Assembly: GCA_015065685.1 (NCBI GenBank)
Contig: SVPU01000002.1
Coordinates: 1 to 64,000, forward strand
Length of the DNA stretch: 64,000 nucleotides
Direction of reading: 5' to 3'
From: Oscillospiraceae bacterium
GTDB taxonomy: Bacteria; Bacillota; Clostridia; Oscillospirales; Acutalibacteraceae
The translations under genes and the position numbers were made by a program. The notes under the pieces are model-generated. The model ran no database searches. It was not told where the DNA came from and worked only from the letters and a program-made list of their open reading frames with translations. Of this stretch, positions 8,258 through 16,903 are shown in pieces (the first letter of the stretch is position 1; each line of letters begins with the position of its first letter).

Positions 8258-9556
8258 ATGAAGCAATGCACCGCTATTTTAATTGGCGCCGGTATGAGAG
8301 GTAGAATTTATACAAATGAAATGTTCAAATTCCCCGATCAATTTAAAATCATTGGTGTGGCAGAACCAATTGAAAGCAGAAGAAACTACATAAAGGAAAA
8401 ACACGGAATTGCTGATGATATGTGTTTTAATTCCTGGGATGAAATTTTAGATAAACCCAAAATGGCGGATTTAGCGATTATCTGCACAATGGATGATTTA
8501 CATTATGCACCTGCAATGAAGGCAATTGAACTCGGCTATGATATACTTTTAGAAAAGCCCGTTGCACCAACTGAGCAAGAGTGTGCTGATATTTCACTTG
8601 CGGCAGAGAAAAATAATGTTAAAGTGCTTGTTTGCCATGTGCTTAGATATACACCATTTTTCAAAACAATAAAAGAAATTGTTATGAGTGGTAAAATCGG
8701 CGAAATTATGTCCGTTTTGCATGTTGAAGCGGTTGGAAATGTGCATCAAAGCCATAGTTATGTTAGAGGTAATTGGCATAGTGAGGAAGAAACAACACCA
8801 ATGCTTCTTGCAAAGTGCTGCCACGATTTAGATATTTTGCAGTGGATTTTAGATGAGCCTTGCGAAAAAATTCAGTCTTTTGGAAAGCTTACATATTTCA
8901 CTGAAAAATATGCTCCTGCAGGCGCACCTGAAAGATGTATCGATGGGGGATGTCCCATTGAAGAAACCTGTCCTTATAACTGCCGCAAGCTTTATTATGA
9001 AAGCGATGATAACGCTTGGTTCAGACCTTCTTGTGCGAGGGGAATTACAAAGGGTGAAGTTCCCACAGATGAAGAGGTTATGACAGCGCTTAAAACCACC
9101 GATTTCGGCTTATGTGTTTACAAGGCACATAATAATGTTGTTGACCATCAAACAGTTAATATGCAGTTTAAAAGCGGCGCTAATGTAACGCTCAGCATGA
9201 ACGCTTTTAATGAAGGTGGAAGATACATTAGAATCTTCGGTACAAAGGGTGAGCTTATGGCAACTATGAAGAATGATTCTATTGATCTTTACACGTTTGA
9301 AGATAAAAAACATACAACAATTTCAACTGTGCCGACCGAAGAAAGCATCTTAGGCGGTCATGGTGGCGGTGATGCGAAAATGATTACCGAGTTATATGAC
9401 TATATAAGTGGTGATTACAAAGGCTACTGTGCTGCTGATATTAACATTTCTGTTAAAAATCATCTCATTGGCTTTGCGGCAGAAAAATCGCGTCGTGAAG
9501 ATACTGTTGAAAACATTGATAAATATTTTGCAACCTATGGAATTAAAAACGACTAA
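8258..9556 (+). CDS. Gfo/Idh/MocA-family NAD(P)-dependent oxidoreductase
   Basis: A 432-aa dehydrogenase-like protein. The ATG at 8258 is chosen because AGGAGA ends 7 bases upstream; an in-frame GTG at 8240 overlaps that site. The N-terminal Rossmann fold shows AILIGAGMRGRIY (6-18) and the family signature EKPVAPTEQE (about 98-107). The C-terminal half-barrel has a cysteine cluster, CIDGGCPIEETCPYNC (about 226-241), seen in a subset of this family and possibly metal-binding. Members oxidise sugars, inositols or aminosugar derivatives, and the substrate cannot be read from sequence. Divergence from the AraC gene suggests induction by a carbohydrate. Confidence 0.88.
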   Translation: MKQCTAILIGAGMRGRIYTNEMFKFPDQFKIIGVAEPIESRRNYIKEKHGIADDMCFNSWDEILDKPKMADLAIICTMDDLHYAPAMKAIELGYDILLEKPVAPTEQECADISLAAEKNNVKVLVCHVLRYTPFFKTIKEIVMSGKIGEIMSVLHVEAVGNVHQSHSYVRGNWHSEEETTPMLLAKCCHDLDILQWILDEPCEKIQSFGKLTYFTEKYAPAGAPERCIDGGCPIEETCPYNCRKLYYESDDNAWFRPSCARGITKGEVPTDEEVMTALKTTDFGLCVYKAHNNVVDHQTVNMQFKSGANVTLSMNAFNEGGRYIRIFGTKGELMATMKNDSIDLYTFEDKKHTTISTVPTEESILGGHGGGDAKMITELYDYISGDYKGYCAADINISVKNHLIGFAAEKSRREDTVENIDKYFATYGIKND

Positions 9557-9562
9557 AATTAA

Positions 9563-9592
9563 AAGGACCACGAAAGTGGTCCTTAAATTTTT
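9563..9592. terminator. Bidirectional terminator
   Basis: A perfect 9-bp stem closed by a GAAA loop (9563-9571 with 9576-9584) sits between the convergent oxidoreductase and dapB, with A/T runs on both sides. Confidence 0.85.
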
Positions 9593-9595
9593 ATA

Positions 9596-10351
9596 TTAAC
9601 CAAAATCTAATATGCTGTTCATATCATATAGGCCGGCAGGTTTTTTATTAATAAACTTTGCAGCTTTTACGGCACCCGTTGCAAAAACCTCTTTTGAATG
9701 TGCAGCGTGAGAAAGGGTTATAACCTCATCCTTGCCTGCAAAAATCACATCGTGTTCACCAACGATGGTACCGCCTCTTACAGAGTGCATTCCGATTTCG
9801 TTTTTAGAACGCTTCTGCCGCTTTGAGTGGCGGTCATATTCATACTTCATTTTATCATCAAAAACGTCGTTAACGGCATTTGCAAGCATAATAGCTGTGC
9901 CTGACGGTGCATCAATCTTTTGATTGTGGTGCTTTTCGATGATTTCAATGTCGAAATCATTACCTAACACTGCTGCGGCTTTTTTTGCTAAGCTACAAAT
10001 AAGGTTGACACCGATTGACATATTAAATGTGAAGAATAAAGGAATTTCTTTAGAAGCGCTTTTAATCTTCTCGGTCTGGGCATCTGAAAACCCTGTGGTT
10101 GCAAGCACGAGGGCAAGTTTATTTTCAGTAGCGTATTTCAAAATATCATCAAGCAGAATGGGGTTTGAAAAATCAATTATTAAATCTGCTTTAACAGTTA
10201 TTTCATTGAAGCTTGAAAAAACAGGGAAACTTTCGCCGTTATTAACCTTGTCAACCCCGGCAACAATCTGAAGTTCGGGGTCATCTTTTATTGCGGCGGC
10301 AATGAATTTGCCCATTTTACCGCCCGAGCCACAAAGAATTACATCAATCAT
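9596..10351 (-). CDS. dapB: 4-hydroxy-tetrahydrodipicolinate reductase
   Basis: DapB reduces the DapA product with NAD(P)H in the lysine/meso-diaminopimelate pathway that feeds peptidoglycan. The protein has 251 residues, slightly short but within family range. The nucleotide-binding GSGGKMGKFI is at 8-17. The catalytic/substrate motif EKHHNQKIDAPSGTA lies near 138-152, with the paired histidines and Lys of the family. It is the last gene of the minus-strand asd-dapA-dapB operon, 24 bases after dapA, and ends at a shared terminator. Confidence 0.95.
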   Translation of the reverse strand: MIDVILCGSGGKMGKFIAAAIKDDPELQIVAGVDKVNNGESFPVFSSFNEITVKADLIIDFSNPILLDDILKYATENKLALVLATTGFSDAQTEKIKSASKEIPLFFTFNMSIGVNLICSLAKKAAAVLGNDFDIEIIEKHHNQKIDAPSGTAIMLANAVNDVFDDKMKYEYDRHSKRQKRSKNEIGMHSVRGGTIVGEHDVIFAGKDEVITLSHAAHSKEVFATGAVKAAKFINKKPAGLYDMNSILDFG

Positions 10352-10375
10352 TGTTACACATCCTAAAAAGAAGTT

Positions 10376-11266
10376 TTAAAATTTAAAACCGCATTCCGCG
10401 AGCTTTGCCTTTAAAAACTCGAGATTAGCATCGCTCATTTTATAAAGCGGCTGTCTGAACGGACCAACATTCATTCCAACAATGTTCATAGCGGTTTTAA
10501 CGGGAACGGGGTTAACATCGCAGAATAAAGCATTGATAAGCCCTGTATATTTTATTTGAAGCTCAGAGGATAAAGAACAGTTGCCGTTTAAGTATTCGGC
10601 ACAAATATCGTGAGTTTCTTTCGGTAAAAGGTTGGATAAAACCGAGATAACGCCGATACCCCCAAGCGACATAATCGGAACGATTTGGTCATCATTGCCT
10701 GAATATATATCCAAATCATCTCCGCAAAGATATTTCGTTTTAGCAATAGCCGATAAATCACCGTTTGCTTCCTTTGTTGCAACAATATTGGGGTGCTTGC
10801 TGAGTTCCTTATAGGTTTCGGGTGCGATAGCAACACCTGTTCTTGAAGGAACATTATAAAGAATAATCGGTTTGTTAACTCTATCAGCAATATAGTTATA
10901 ATGAGCAACAAGACCCGATTGTGAAGCCTTGTTATAATAGGGAGTTACCATTAAAAAAGCATCTGCGCCGACGCTTTCGGCATCATTACAAAGCTCTACT
11001 GAATAAACAGTGTCATTACTACCGGTTCCTGCAATAATTGGCACACGGCCCGCAGCAGATTGAACGGCTTTTTCAATAACCTTTAAATGCTCATCATATC
11101 TTAATGTGGATTTTTCGCCCGTTGTGCCGCAGATAACAAGCGCATCAATTCCGCCGTTTATCTGCTCATCAACAAGGCTTTCAAGTCTTGCAAAATTTAC
11201 ACTTCCGTCTTGATTCATAGGGGTAACAAGTGCAGTTGCAGCACCCGTGAAAATTCTTTTTTTCAT
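10376..11266 (-). CDS. dapA: 4-hydroxy-tetrahydrodipicolinate synthase
   Basis: DapA condenses pyruvate with aspartate semialdehyde, the branch point to diaminopimelate and lysine. It has 296 aa. Family catalytic residues are visible: Thr48-Thr49 in CGTTGE, Tyr137 in YNVPSRTG, Arg142, and the Schiff-base Lys165 in ATKEANGD. The start ATG follows GGAG. It sits between asd and dapB. No lysine riboswitch or T-box is visible anywhere before the operon, so control may be by feedback inhibition or by a factor not seen here. Confidence 0.96.
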   Translation of the reverse strand: MKKRIFTGAATALVTPMNQDGSVNFARLESLVDEQINGGIDALVICGTTGEKSTLRYDEHLKVIEKAVQSAAGRVPIIAGTGSNDTVYSVELCNDAESVGADAFLMVTPYYNKASQSGLVAHYNYIADRVNKPIILYNVPSRTGVAIAPETYKELSKHPNIVATKEANGDLSAIAKTKYLCGDDLDIYSGNDDQIVPIMSLGGIGVISVLSNLLPKETHDICAEYLNGNCSLSSELQIKYTGLINALFCDVNPVPVKTAMNIVGMNVGPFRQPLYKMSDANLEFLKAKLAECGFKF

Positions 11267-11297
11267 AAGACCACTCCTAACGGAAAATTAAATTTAA

Positions 11298-12380
11298 TTA
11301 TTTATCCATAAAACCTTTTGCACAAAGTAATTCTGCAAGAAGAACAGCACCGCCTGCAGCACCTCTTAAGGTATTATGTGAAAGACAAACAAATTTATAA
11401 TCATATTGTGTATCTTCGCGAAGTCTACCTGCGTGAATAGCCATACCACCCTCTAAATCACGGCAAAGCTTGGTTTGAGGCATATTATCTTCTTCATAAT
11501 AATGAATAAACTGCTTAGGTGCATTGGGAAGCTCTAATTCCTGAGGAACACCTGAGAATTCTTTCCAAACATCTAAAATTTCATCCTTAGAGGGCTTGTT
11601 TTTAAATGTAACATAAACTGCGGCCATATGACCGTCCGACACGGGAACACGAAGACACTGTGCTGTGAACTTTGGAGTTGTTGCAGGAACAATCTCACCG
11701 TCTTTAATTTCGCCCCAAATTTTAAGTGGCTCTTTTTCGCTTTTTTCTTCCTCGCCACCGATGAAGGGGATAACGTTATCAATCATCTCGGGCCAACGCT
11801 CAAAAGTTTTGCCTGCTCCTGAAATCGCTTGATATGTACAAACAAGACATTTTTCAACACCGAATTTATCAAGCGGATAAAGTGCAGGAACATAGCTTTG
11901 GAGTGAGCAGTTTGATTTAACCGCAATAAAGCCTCTTTTTGTGCCAAGGCGCTTTCTCTGCGAATCAATAATGTCAGTGTGTTGGGGATTAATTTCGGGA
12001 ATAATCATTGGAACATCGGGTGTGAAACGGTGTGCGCTGTTGTTTGAAACAACGGGACATTCCATTTTTGCATATTTTTCTTCCAAAGCCTTGATTTCAT
12101 CTTTTTTCATATTAACTGCGCAGAAAACAAAATCAACAGCACTAACTATTTTTTCAATATCTTTTTCGGCATCAAGCACTACCATATCAGCAAGATTTGT
12201 TGGAATTTCTTCCTTCATTGCCCAGCGGTTACCGATTGCATCCTTATATTTTTTACCTGCAGAAGATGAGCTGGCTGCTAATGCAGTTACATTAAACCAA
12301 GGATGGTTGCAGAGTAATAAGCTAAATCTCTGACCAACCATACCGGTAGCACCGATAATACCAACATTGTACTTTTTCAC
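11298..12380 (-). CDS. asd: Aspartate-semialdehyde dehydrogenase, archaeal/fungal-type
   Basis: Reduces aspartyl phosphate to aspartate semialdehyde. The protein has 360 aa. NAD(P)-binding GIIGATGMVGQRF is at 7-19, and the catalytic cysteine is C158 in KSNCSLQSYVP. The SNCSLQ motif, the length and the SNNSAHRFTPDVPMIIPEIN segment (112-131) match the archaeal/eukaryotic branch of the family, not the commoner bacterial Asd. The bacterial type also has a catalytic Cys but in a different context. First gene of the asd-dapA-dapB operon with its own promoter, 146 bases from the divergent queA. Confidence 0.94.
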   Translation of the reverse strand: MKKYNVGIIGATGMVGQRFSLLLCNHPWFNVTALAASSSSAGKKYKDAIGNRWAMKEEIPTNLADMVVLDAEKDIEKIVSAVDFVFCAVNMKKDEIKALEEKYAKMECPVVSNNSAHRFTPDVPMIIPEINPQHTDIIDSQRKRLGTKRGFIAVKSNCSLQSYVPALYPLDKFGVEKCLVCTYQAISGAGKTFERWPEMIDNVIPFIGGEEEKSEKEPLKIWGEIKDGEIVPATTPKFTAQCLRVPVSDGHMAAVYVTFKNKPSKDEILDVWKEFSGVPQELELPNAPKQFIHYYEEDNMPQTKLCRDLEGGMAIHAGRLREDTQYDYKFVCLSHNTLRGAAGGAVLLAELLCAKGFMDK

Positions 12381-12453
12381 TTTACATCATACCCTTTTTG
12401 AAAATTTAACTTGATATATATCGCAATATGCAATATAATATTTCTATTAAATT

Positions 12454-12482
12454 ATAATAACATTATATGTTATGTTTGTCAA
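12454..12482 (-). promoter_or_regulatory. SigA-type promoter for asd-dapA-dapB
   Basis: On the minus strand TTGACA (12482-12477) and TATTAT (12459-12454) are 17 bases apart. A second TATAAT-like hexamer overlaps slightly downstream. Confidence 0.65.
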
Positions 12483-12526
12483 ATTATTTTATGTTATTTT
12501 TAAAAGAAACGGACTTTGATTAAATA

Positions 12527-13549
12527 ATGAAAACAAGTGATTTTTTCTATGAACTTCCGCAAGAGTTAATTGCACAAACACCGCTTGAAAAAAGAGATAA
12601 TTCGCGTATGCTTGTTTTAGGGCGCGAAAGCGGGAATATTGAGCATAAGCATTTTTTCGATATTTTTGATTATCTTAATGCGGGCGACTGCCTTGTTTTA
12701 AACGATACGCGCGTTCTTCCTGCGAGAATTTACGGTATAAGACAAGGAACAGGTGCGGTGGTTGAATTTGTTTTGCTCAAGCAGTTGGGCACTAATCTTT
12801 GGGAATGTTTAGCGGGCCCCGGAAAAAAAGCAAAGCCCGGATATGCTTTTAAGTTTTCTGAAAGACTGAGCGCTATTGTTCACGATGTTTTGCCCGATGG
12901 CAATAGGGTTTTAAAATTCGAGCCAAAGGGTGAGTTTTTTGAGTGCTTAGATGAGGTGGGTCAAATGCCTTTGCCACCTTACATTAAAGAGAAGCTTGAT
13001 GATAAAGAACGTTACCAAACGGTTTATTCAAAGGAACTTGGGTCTGCTGCAGCACCAACCGCAGGTCTTCATTTCACAAAAGAAATTTTGGAAAAATTAA
13101 AGGAAAATGGTGTTAATATTGCTTTTGTTACATTGCATGTGGGACTTGGCACCTTCAGACCTGTTAAGGTTGATGATGTTACAGAGCATAAAATGCATTC
13201 AGAACACTATTCGGTTTCAAAAGAAACTGCAGAAATCATTAACAAAACCAAACAAAACGGCGGTAGGGTTATCTGTGTTGGAACAACAAGCTGCAGAACT
13301 CTAGAGAGTGTTGCCGAAAAATATGGCGAAATTAAAGAATGCTCGGGGGAAACCGAAATTTTTATATATCCCGGCTTTAAATTCGAGTGTATGGATGGCT
13401 TAATAACCAATTTCCATCTGCCCGAAAGCACGCTTATAATGTTGGTTTCAGCCTTTGCGGGCTATGAAAATGTTATGAATGCTTATAATACAGCAGTTAG
13501 TGAAAAATATAGATTTTTCAGCTTCGGAGACGCAATGCTCATCCTTTAA
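12527..13549 (+). CDS. queA: S-adenosylmethionine:tRNA ribosyltransferase-isomerase
   Basis: QueA transfers and isomerises the ribosyl part of SAM onto preQ1-modified tRNA to make epoxyqueuosine. The length of 340 aa is typical. Family signatures are [19 protein letters not shown] at the N-terminus, [12 protein letters not shown] (about 59-70), [12 protein letters not shown] (about 172-183) and [18 protein letters not shown] near the C-terminus. The ribosome site is weak (an A-rich leader with GGA at 12511). It precedes tgt, which performs the step before it, and both serve queuosine synthesis. A perfect 22-bp palindrome spans its stop codon. Confidence 0.95.
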   Translation: MKTSDFFYELPQELIAQTPLEKRDNSRMLVLGRESGNIEHKHFFDIFDYLNAGDCLVLNDTRVLPARIYGIRQGTGAVVEFVLLKQLGTNLWECLAGPGKKAKPGYAFKFSERLSAIVHDVLPDGNRVLKFEPKGEFFECLDEVGQMPLPPYIKEKLDDKERYQTVYSKELGSAAAPTAGLHFTKEILEKLKENGVNIAFVTLHVGLGTFRPVKVDDVTEHKMHSEHYSVSKETAEIINKTKQNGGRVICVGTTSCRTLESVAEKYGEIKECSGETEIFIYPGFKFECMDGLITNFHLPESTLIMLVSAFAGYENVMNAYNTAVSEKYRFFSFGDAMLIL

Positions 13550-13558
13550 AGGATGAGC
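13537..13558. repeat. Perfect 22-bp palindrome over the queA stop codon
   Basis: Eleven bases (GCTCATCCTTT) are followed directly by their exact reverse complement, and the queA TAA lies at the centre of symmetry. No U-tract follows, so it is not a typical terminator. The next 130 bases before tgt hold an A/G-rich stretch and a small hairpin (around 13595-13612) but no gene. Confidence 0.7.
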
Positions 13559-13689
13559 AGGTAAGAAGTAAGATGTAATAGTGAAGAAATAAGGTGTCGG
13601 CTTCGTCGACGGATTAATAAATATTTCTCACATATCCCGTAAACTTCGGCAATGCTGATTTTATGATAGTTGATTTAAGAGGTAAATAA

Positions 13690-14820
13690 ATGTATAAATT
13701 AATTAAAGAAGAAAATAACGCACGGCGTGCAGAGTTTGTAACTAACAGGGGAACAGTTCAAACACCCGCTTTTATGAATGTTGCAACCTGCGGTGCCATT
13801 AAAGGCGCGGTTTCTGCCGAAGATTTAAAAGAACTTGATTGTCAGGTAATGCTTTCTAATACCTATCATCTGCATGTACGCCCGGGTGATGAATTAATCA
13901 AGGATTGCGGCGGTCTTCACAAATTTACAACCTGGGACGGCCCAATTTTAACCGATAGTGGCGGTTTTCAGGTCTTCTCACTTGCTTCACTTCGCAAAAT
14001 TGAAGAAGAGGGTGTTACTTTTGCAAGCCATATTGATGGTAGAAGAATTTTTATGGGGCCCGAAGAAAGTATGCAAATTCAGTCAAATTTAGGCTCAACC
14101 ATTGCTATGGCATTTGATGAATGTGTGGAAAACCCGGCAGAACACTCTTATTCGAAGGCATCTTGTGAGCGAACAACCCGTTGGCTTGAGCGCTGCAAAA
14201 AGGAAATGCAAAGGTTAAATTCTTTAGAAACCACAATTAACCGCGAGCAAATGCTATTTGGCATTAATCAAGGCTGCACCTATCCCGACCTTAGAATTGA
14301 GCATATGAAACAAATTGCAAATTTGGATTTAGATGGTTATGCAATCGGCGGTTTGGCGGTTGGCGAGCCGAATGAGGTTATGTATGATATTATCGCGCAG
14401 GTAACACCTTATATGCCGAAGAATAAAATTCGCTATTTAATGGGCGTTGGCACACCTGCAGATATTTTAAATGCGGTTGAACGCGGTGTCGACTTATTCG
14501 ATTGTGTTATGCCCAGCCGAAATGCAAGACACGGACATTTGTTCACAACAAAAGGAATCATCAACATAAATAATAAGAAGTATGACCACGATATGACTCC
14601 TATTGATGAAAACTGCGATTGTCCGGTTTGTAGACGCTACAGTAAGGCATACTTGAGACATTTACTTAAAGCAGAAGAAATGCTTTCACAAAGACTTCTT
14701 GTTATGCATAATCTTTGGTTTTATAATCATCTTATGATTGATATCCGCAATGCGCTTGATAATGGCGAGTTTGCTGAATTCAAGAAAGAAAAAGAAGAAA
14801 TCTATTCAACGCGTATATAA
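13690..14820 (+). CDS. tgt: Queuine/preQ1 tRNA-ribosyltransferase
   Basis: Tgt exchanges guanine 34 in GUN-anticodon tRNAs for preQ1 in bacteria. The length of 376 aa is standard. The active-site segment is ILTDSGGFQVFSL (about 86-98), followed by GINQGCTYPDLR and the second catalytic aspartate region VDLFDCVMPSRNARHG (about 263-278). The zinc site CDCPVCRRYSKAYLRHL (about 315-331) holds three cysteines and a histidine. RBS GAGG precedes ATG 13690. The yajC gene follows with its own promoter. Confidence 0.97.
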   Translation: MYKLIKEENNARRAEFVTNRGTVQTPAFMNVATCGAIKGAVSAEDLKELDCQVMLSNTYHLHVRPGDELIKDCGGLHKFTTWDGPILTDSGGFQVFSLASLRKIEEEGVTFASHIDGRRIFMGPEESMQIQSNLGSTIAMAFDECVENPAEHSYSKASCERTTRWLERCKKEMQRLNSLETTINREQMLFGINQGCTYPDLRIEHMKQIANLDLDGYAIGGLAVGEPNEVMYDIIAQVTPYMPKNKIRYLMGVGTPADILNAVERGVDLFDCVMPSRNARHGHLFTTKGIININNKKYDHDMTPIDENCDCPVCRRYSKAYLRHLLKAEEMLSQRLLVMHNLWFYNHLMIDIRNALDNGEFAEFKKEKEEIYSTRI

Positions 14821-14823
14821 CAC

Positions 14824-14852
14824 TTGCAAATTCAAAAAAATTAATGTATAAT
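14824..14852 (+). promoter_or_regulatory. SigA-type promoter for yajC
   Basis: TTGCAA at 14824-14829 and TATAAT at 14847-14852 are spaced 17 bases apart, right after the tgt stop. GGAGG precedes the yajC ATG. Confidence 0.6.
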
Positions 14853-14886
14853 AACCGATAGTATTAAAAACGGAGGTCAAATTTCA

Positions 14887-15210
14887 ATGAATATGATTAA
14901 TTTAGCAGCGAGCGCACCCGCTCAGTTACCGCCATGGGTTATGATTATTTATCTCGTGGTTATTTTTGGTGTAATGTATTTTCTTATCATTCGTCCTAAT
15001 AAGAAAAAGCAAAAAGAAGAAAAGAAAATGCGTGAAAATCTACAGGTTGGCGATGAAATCGTTACAATCGGCGGAATTTACGGCAGAGTAATTTCTTTAA
15101 AGGAAGATACAATGGTTATCGAATCTTTAAGCGACCACTCAAAAATTACTGTTGCTCGTTGGGCAATGCAGTCCAATCTCACTGTTCATGACGATGCACC
15201 TGCAAAATAA
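14887..15210 (+). CDS. yajC: Preprotein translocase accessory subunit YajC
   Basis: YajC is a small membrane partner of the SecDF/SecYEG translocon. The protein is 107 aa with one N-terminal membrane span (about 15-38, WVMIIYLVVIFGVMYFLIIR). The hallmark RPNKKKQKEEKKMRENLQVGD follows, then a small beta domain with EIVTIGGIYGRVISL. The queA-tgt-yajC order is conserved in many bacteria. It ends in a strong terminator-like hairpin that runs into the next start codon. Confidence 0.95.
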   Translation: MNMINLAASAPAQLPPWVMIIYLVVIFGVMYFLIIRPNKKKQKEEKKMRENLQVGDEIVTIGGIYGRVISLKEDTMVIESLSDHSKITVARWAMQSNLTVHDDAPAK

Positions 15211-15228
15211 ATATAGGTTATAAAAATT

Positions 15229-15268
15229 ATCCCTCCCGAATATATTAAAATGTCGGGAGGGATTTTTT
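15229..15268 (+). terminator. Terminator hairpin whose 3' arm holds the next ribosome site
   Basis: A perfect 11-bp GC-rich stem (15229-15239 with 15253-15263) is followed by six T residues, a textbook intrinsic terminator for yajC. GGGAGGG in the 3' arm (15255-15261) is also the only Shine-Dalgarno candidate for the GTG at 15269, which begins directly after the U-tract. Confidence 0.85.
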
Positions 15269-15664
15269 GTGAGAAATGATTCGGAAAATAAAAATGTGTT
15301 TTTATATTTAACAACATTTATAATCGAAGCATTCGCAATTTTAATTTCGGTTTTAATTTTTGCCGCAATAATGCTTTTTAGTGAGAGCTTTTTTGATTAT
15401 GCTTCGATTTTCGCAACCGTTTCAACTGCAATCGGTACCTTCATTGCTTCTTATTATCTTTCATATAAAAAAGGAAAAAGAGGCATTCTCAACGGTTTGA
15501 TAGTTGGTGGAATAACATTTTTGATTTTAATAATTGTCTCTTTCATTGTTGATGATGGTGCAGTTACACTAAACACAATTTTTAGGCTAATTATTATTTT
15601 GTTATCTTCGTTTATAGGCGGTATATTAGGCGTTAATAAAGCAAGCAATAAAAAATACATATAA
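15269..15664 (+). CDS. TIGR04086-family membrane protein (YrzE-like)
   Basis: A 131-aa integral membrane protein with four predicted spans (about 10-35, 43-66, 73-94 and 103-121) and short basic loops (SYKKGKRG). This matches the small TIGR04086/YrzE family often found next to yajC in Clostridia. Its function is unknown. The start is GTG 15269. The next in-frame Met comes too late to keep the first span, so GTG is preferred. Expression seems to need read-through of the hairpin just upstream, because no promoter is visible in the 58-base gap. Confidence 0.8.
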   Translation: MRNDSENKNVFLYLTTFIIEAFAILISVLIFAAIMLFSESFFDYASIFATVSTAIGTFIASYYLSYKKGKRGILNGLIVGGITFLILIIVSFIVDDGAVTLNTIFRLIIILLSSFIGGILGVNKASNKKYI

Positions 15665-15667
15665 AAA

Positions 15668-15701
15668 ATCCCCCAAGCAATTGGGGGATAAATTATTTTT
15701 T
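15668..15701. terminator. Bidirectional terminator
   Basis: A perfect 9-bp stem with GCAA loop (15668-15676 with 15681-15689) lies between convergent genes, with an A run on the left and a T-rich tail on the right. Confidence 0.85.
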
Positions 15702-16223
15702 ATAGATACTGTTACCTAAGGAATCAATTCCGACAATTAAGGGAAAATCTTCTAATTCTAATTTTTTGATAGATTCGCAGCCCAAATCATCAAAAGCGAT
15801 TACTTCGCAATTTTTAATGCATTTTGCAGCAAGTGCGCCTGCGCCTCCGATAGCACAAAGATAAACCGAACGGTTTCTTATAATTGCTTTGGTTACATCT
15901 GCGTTTCTTTCGCCCTTGCCGATGGTGGCTAAAAGACCCAAATCAAGTAATTTCGGTGTATAAAAATCCATTCTTTTTGATGTTGTTGGTCCGCAGCTGC
16001 CAATAGGCAAATTTTGGGGAGTTGGAGTTGGTCCTGCATAGTAAATAACGGAATTTTCGATTTCAAAGGGGAGAGGACGGTTGCTTTCCAAATATTCGAA
16101 AATTCGCTTGTGTGCGGCATCACGGGCTGTGAAAACCGTACCCGAAAGATAAACCTTATCGCCAACCTTCAACACTTCACAGAAGTCTTTTAAGTCCTTT
16201 GTGTTGATTTTATATTCTTTCAT
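15693..16223 (-). CDS. Class I fumarate hydratase (or tartrate dehydratase) beta subunit
   Basis: The C-terminal-domain subunit of Fe-S hydro-lyases that interconvert fumarate and malate. The protein is 176 aa. Signatures are LSGTVFTARDAAHKRI (26-41), YYAGPTPTPQ, and SCGPTTSKRMDFYTPKLL (about 76-93) with IGKG and GGAGALAA in the swivel domain. The alpha subunit, which carries the [4Fe-4S] cluster, is normally encoded just upstream but is absent here. The upstream neighbour, overlapping by four bases, is a coiled-coil gene. The alpha gene may lie elsewhere. The substrate could also be tartrate or another hydroxy acid. Confidence 0.88.
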   Translation of the reverse strand: MKEYKINTKDLKDFCEVLKVGDKVYLSGTVFTARDAAHKRIFEYLESNRPLPFEIENSVIYYAGPTPTPQNLPIGSCGPTTSKRMDFYTPKLLDLGLLATIGKGERNADVTKAIIRNRSVYLCAIGGAGALAAKCIKNCEVIAFDDLGCESIKKLELEDFPLIVGIDSLGNSIYKK

Positions 16224-16768
16224 TGCACAATGCTTTCAAAAATTTCGGTAAATTCTTTTTTGGCGTCTTCAATATTTTGATTATTTTCAGCAATTTTCAA
16301 ACGAGTATCGGTTAAAGAATTCATCAATTTTTCAACCTCAGCAATAAAATCACTGGAGGTTTTGGAAATATTATTTCTAAGTTGTTCTAAGGATTCGTGC
16401 GCCTCATCGATTGAATAGAGGTTGCGATTAACCTCTTGATTTGAAATTTCTGCATTGTTTTTAGAATTTTCGATAATGGTTTGCGCATTTGTTTGAGCAA
16501 CCAAATAAAGCTTTCCGATGTTTTCAGAAAGACGCTCAATTTCTTCATATTTTGCATTGAATGCTTTAATTTGATTATCTAGCTCTAACTTTTCGGCTTC
16601 AAGCTTTGCATTTTGTTCAGTTATGTTTTCAATGTTTTTAGATAACTCATCAATTTTTTCACTTAAATTTTTCTCTTTGGAAATGAAATTTTTATGGGTT
16701 CTCTCGATGTAATCCATAACATCGTTACAGTTAAAACCAAGCAAGCTTTTTCTAAATCCAATTGCCAT
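16220..16768 (-). CDS. DivIVA-like coiled-coil protein
   Basis: A 182-aa protein beginning at MAIGFRKSLLGFNCNDVMDY (ATG 16768, behind GGATGG). An upstream in-frame extension lacks a ribosome site. The first 25 residues resemble the membrane-targeting head of DivIVA/GpsB (Phe and basic residues, then a GFN..DV..YI motif). Residues 30-90 and 120-182 are long heptad-like helices rich in Glu, Asn and Lys. No signal or membrane span is present. Likely a cell-division or polarity scaffold, but homology is only by pattern. The gene overlaps the fumarase beta start by four bases (ATGA type), so the two are translationally coupled. Confidence 0.65.
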   Translation of the reverse strand: MAIGFRKSLLGFNCNDVMDYIERTHKNFISKEKNLSEKIDELSKNIENITEQNAKLEAEKLELDNQIKAFNAKYEEIERLSENIGKLYLVAQTNAQTIIENSKNNAEISNQEVNRNLYSIDEAHESLEQLRNNISKTSSDFIAEVEKLMNSLTDTRLKIAENNQNIEDAKKEFTEIFESIVQ

Positions 16769-16843
16769 ATTTTTTCCATCCTTTATTTTGGTTATTTGAT
16801 TATAGCAGAAAAAATTCAAATAAGCAACATAAAAATTAAAAGT

Positions 16844-16872
16844 TTGACATTTTAATCGTTTAATAGTATTAT
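16844..16872 (+). promoter_or_regulatory. SigA-type promoter for pcrA
   Basis: TTGACA at 16844-16849, a 17-base spacer, and TATTAT at 16867-16872. The start ATG follows at 16904 behind GGAGA. Confidence 0.7.
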
Positions 16873-16903
16873 TAATAGATAATATACGACACGGAGAACT
16901 TTA

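Noticed and set aside
11267-12526. Lysine riboswitch or T-box before the dap operon
   Set aside because: The 146-base divergent spacer is too short and lacks the T-box and L-box signatures.
13537-13558. Palindrome as a terminator for queA
   Set aside because: It has no U-tract and the stem has no loop. It is kept as a repeat only.
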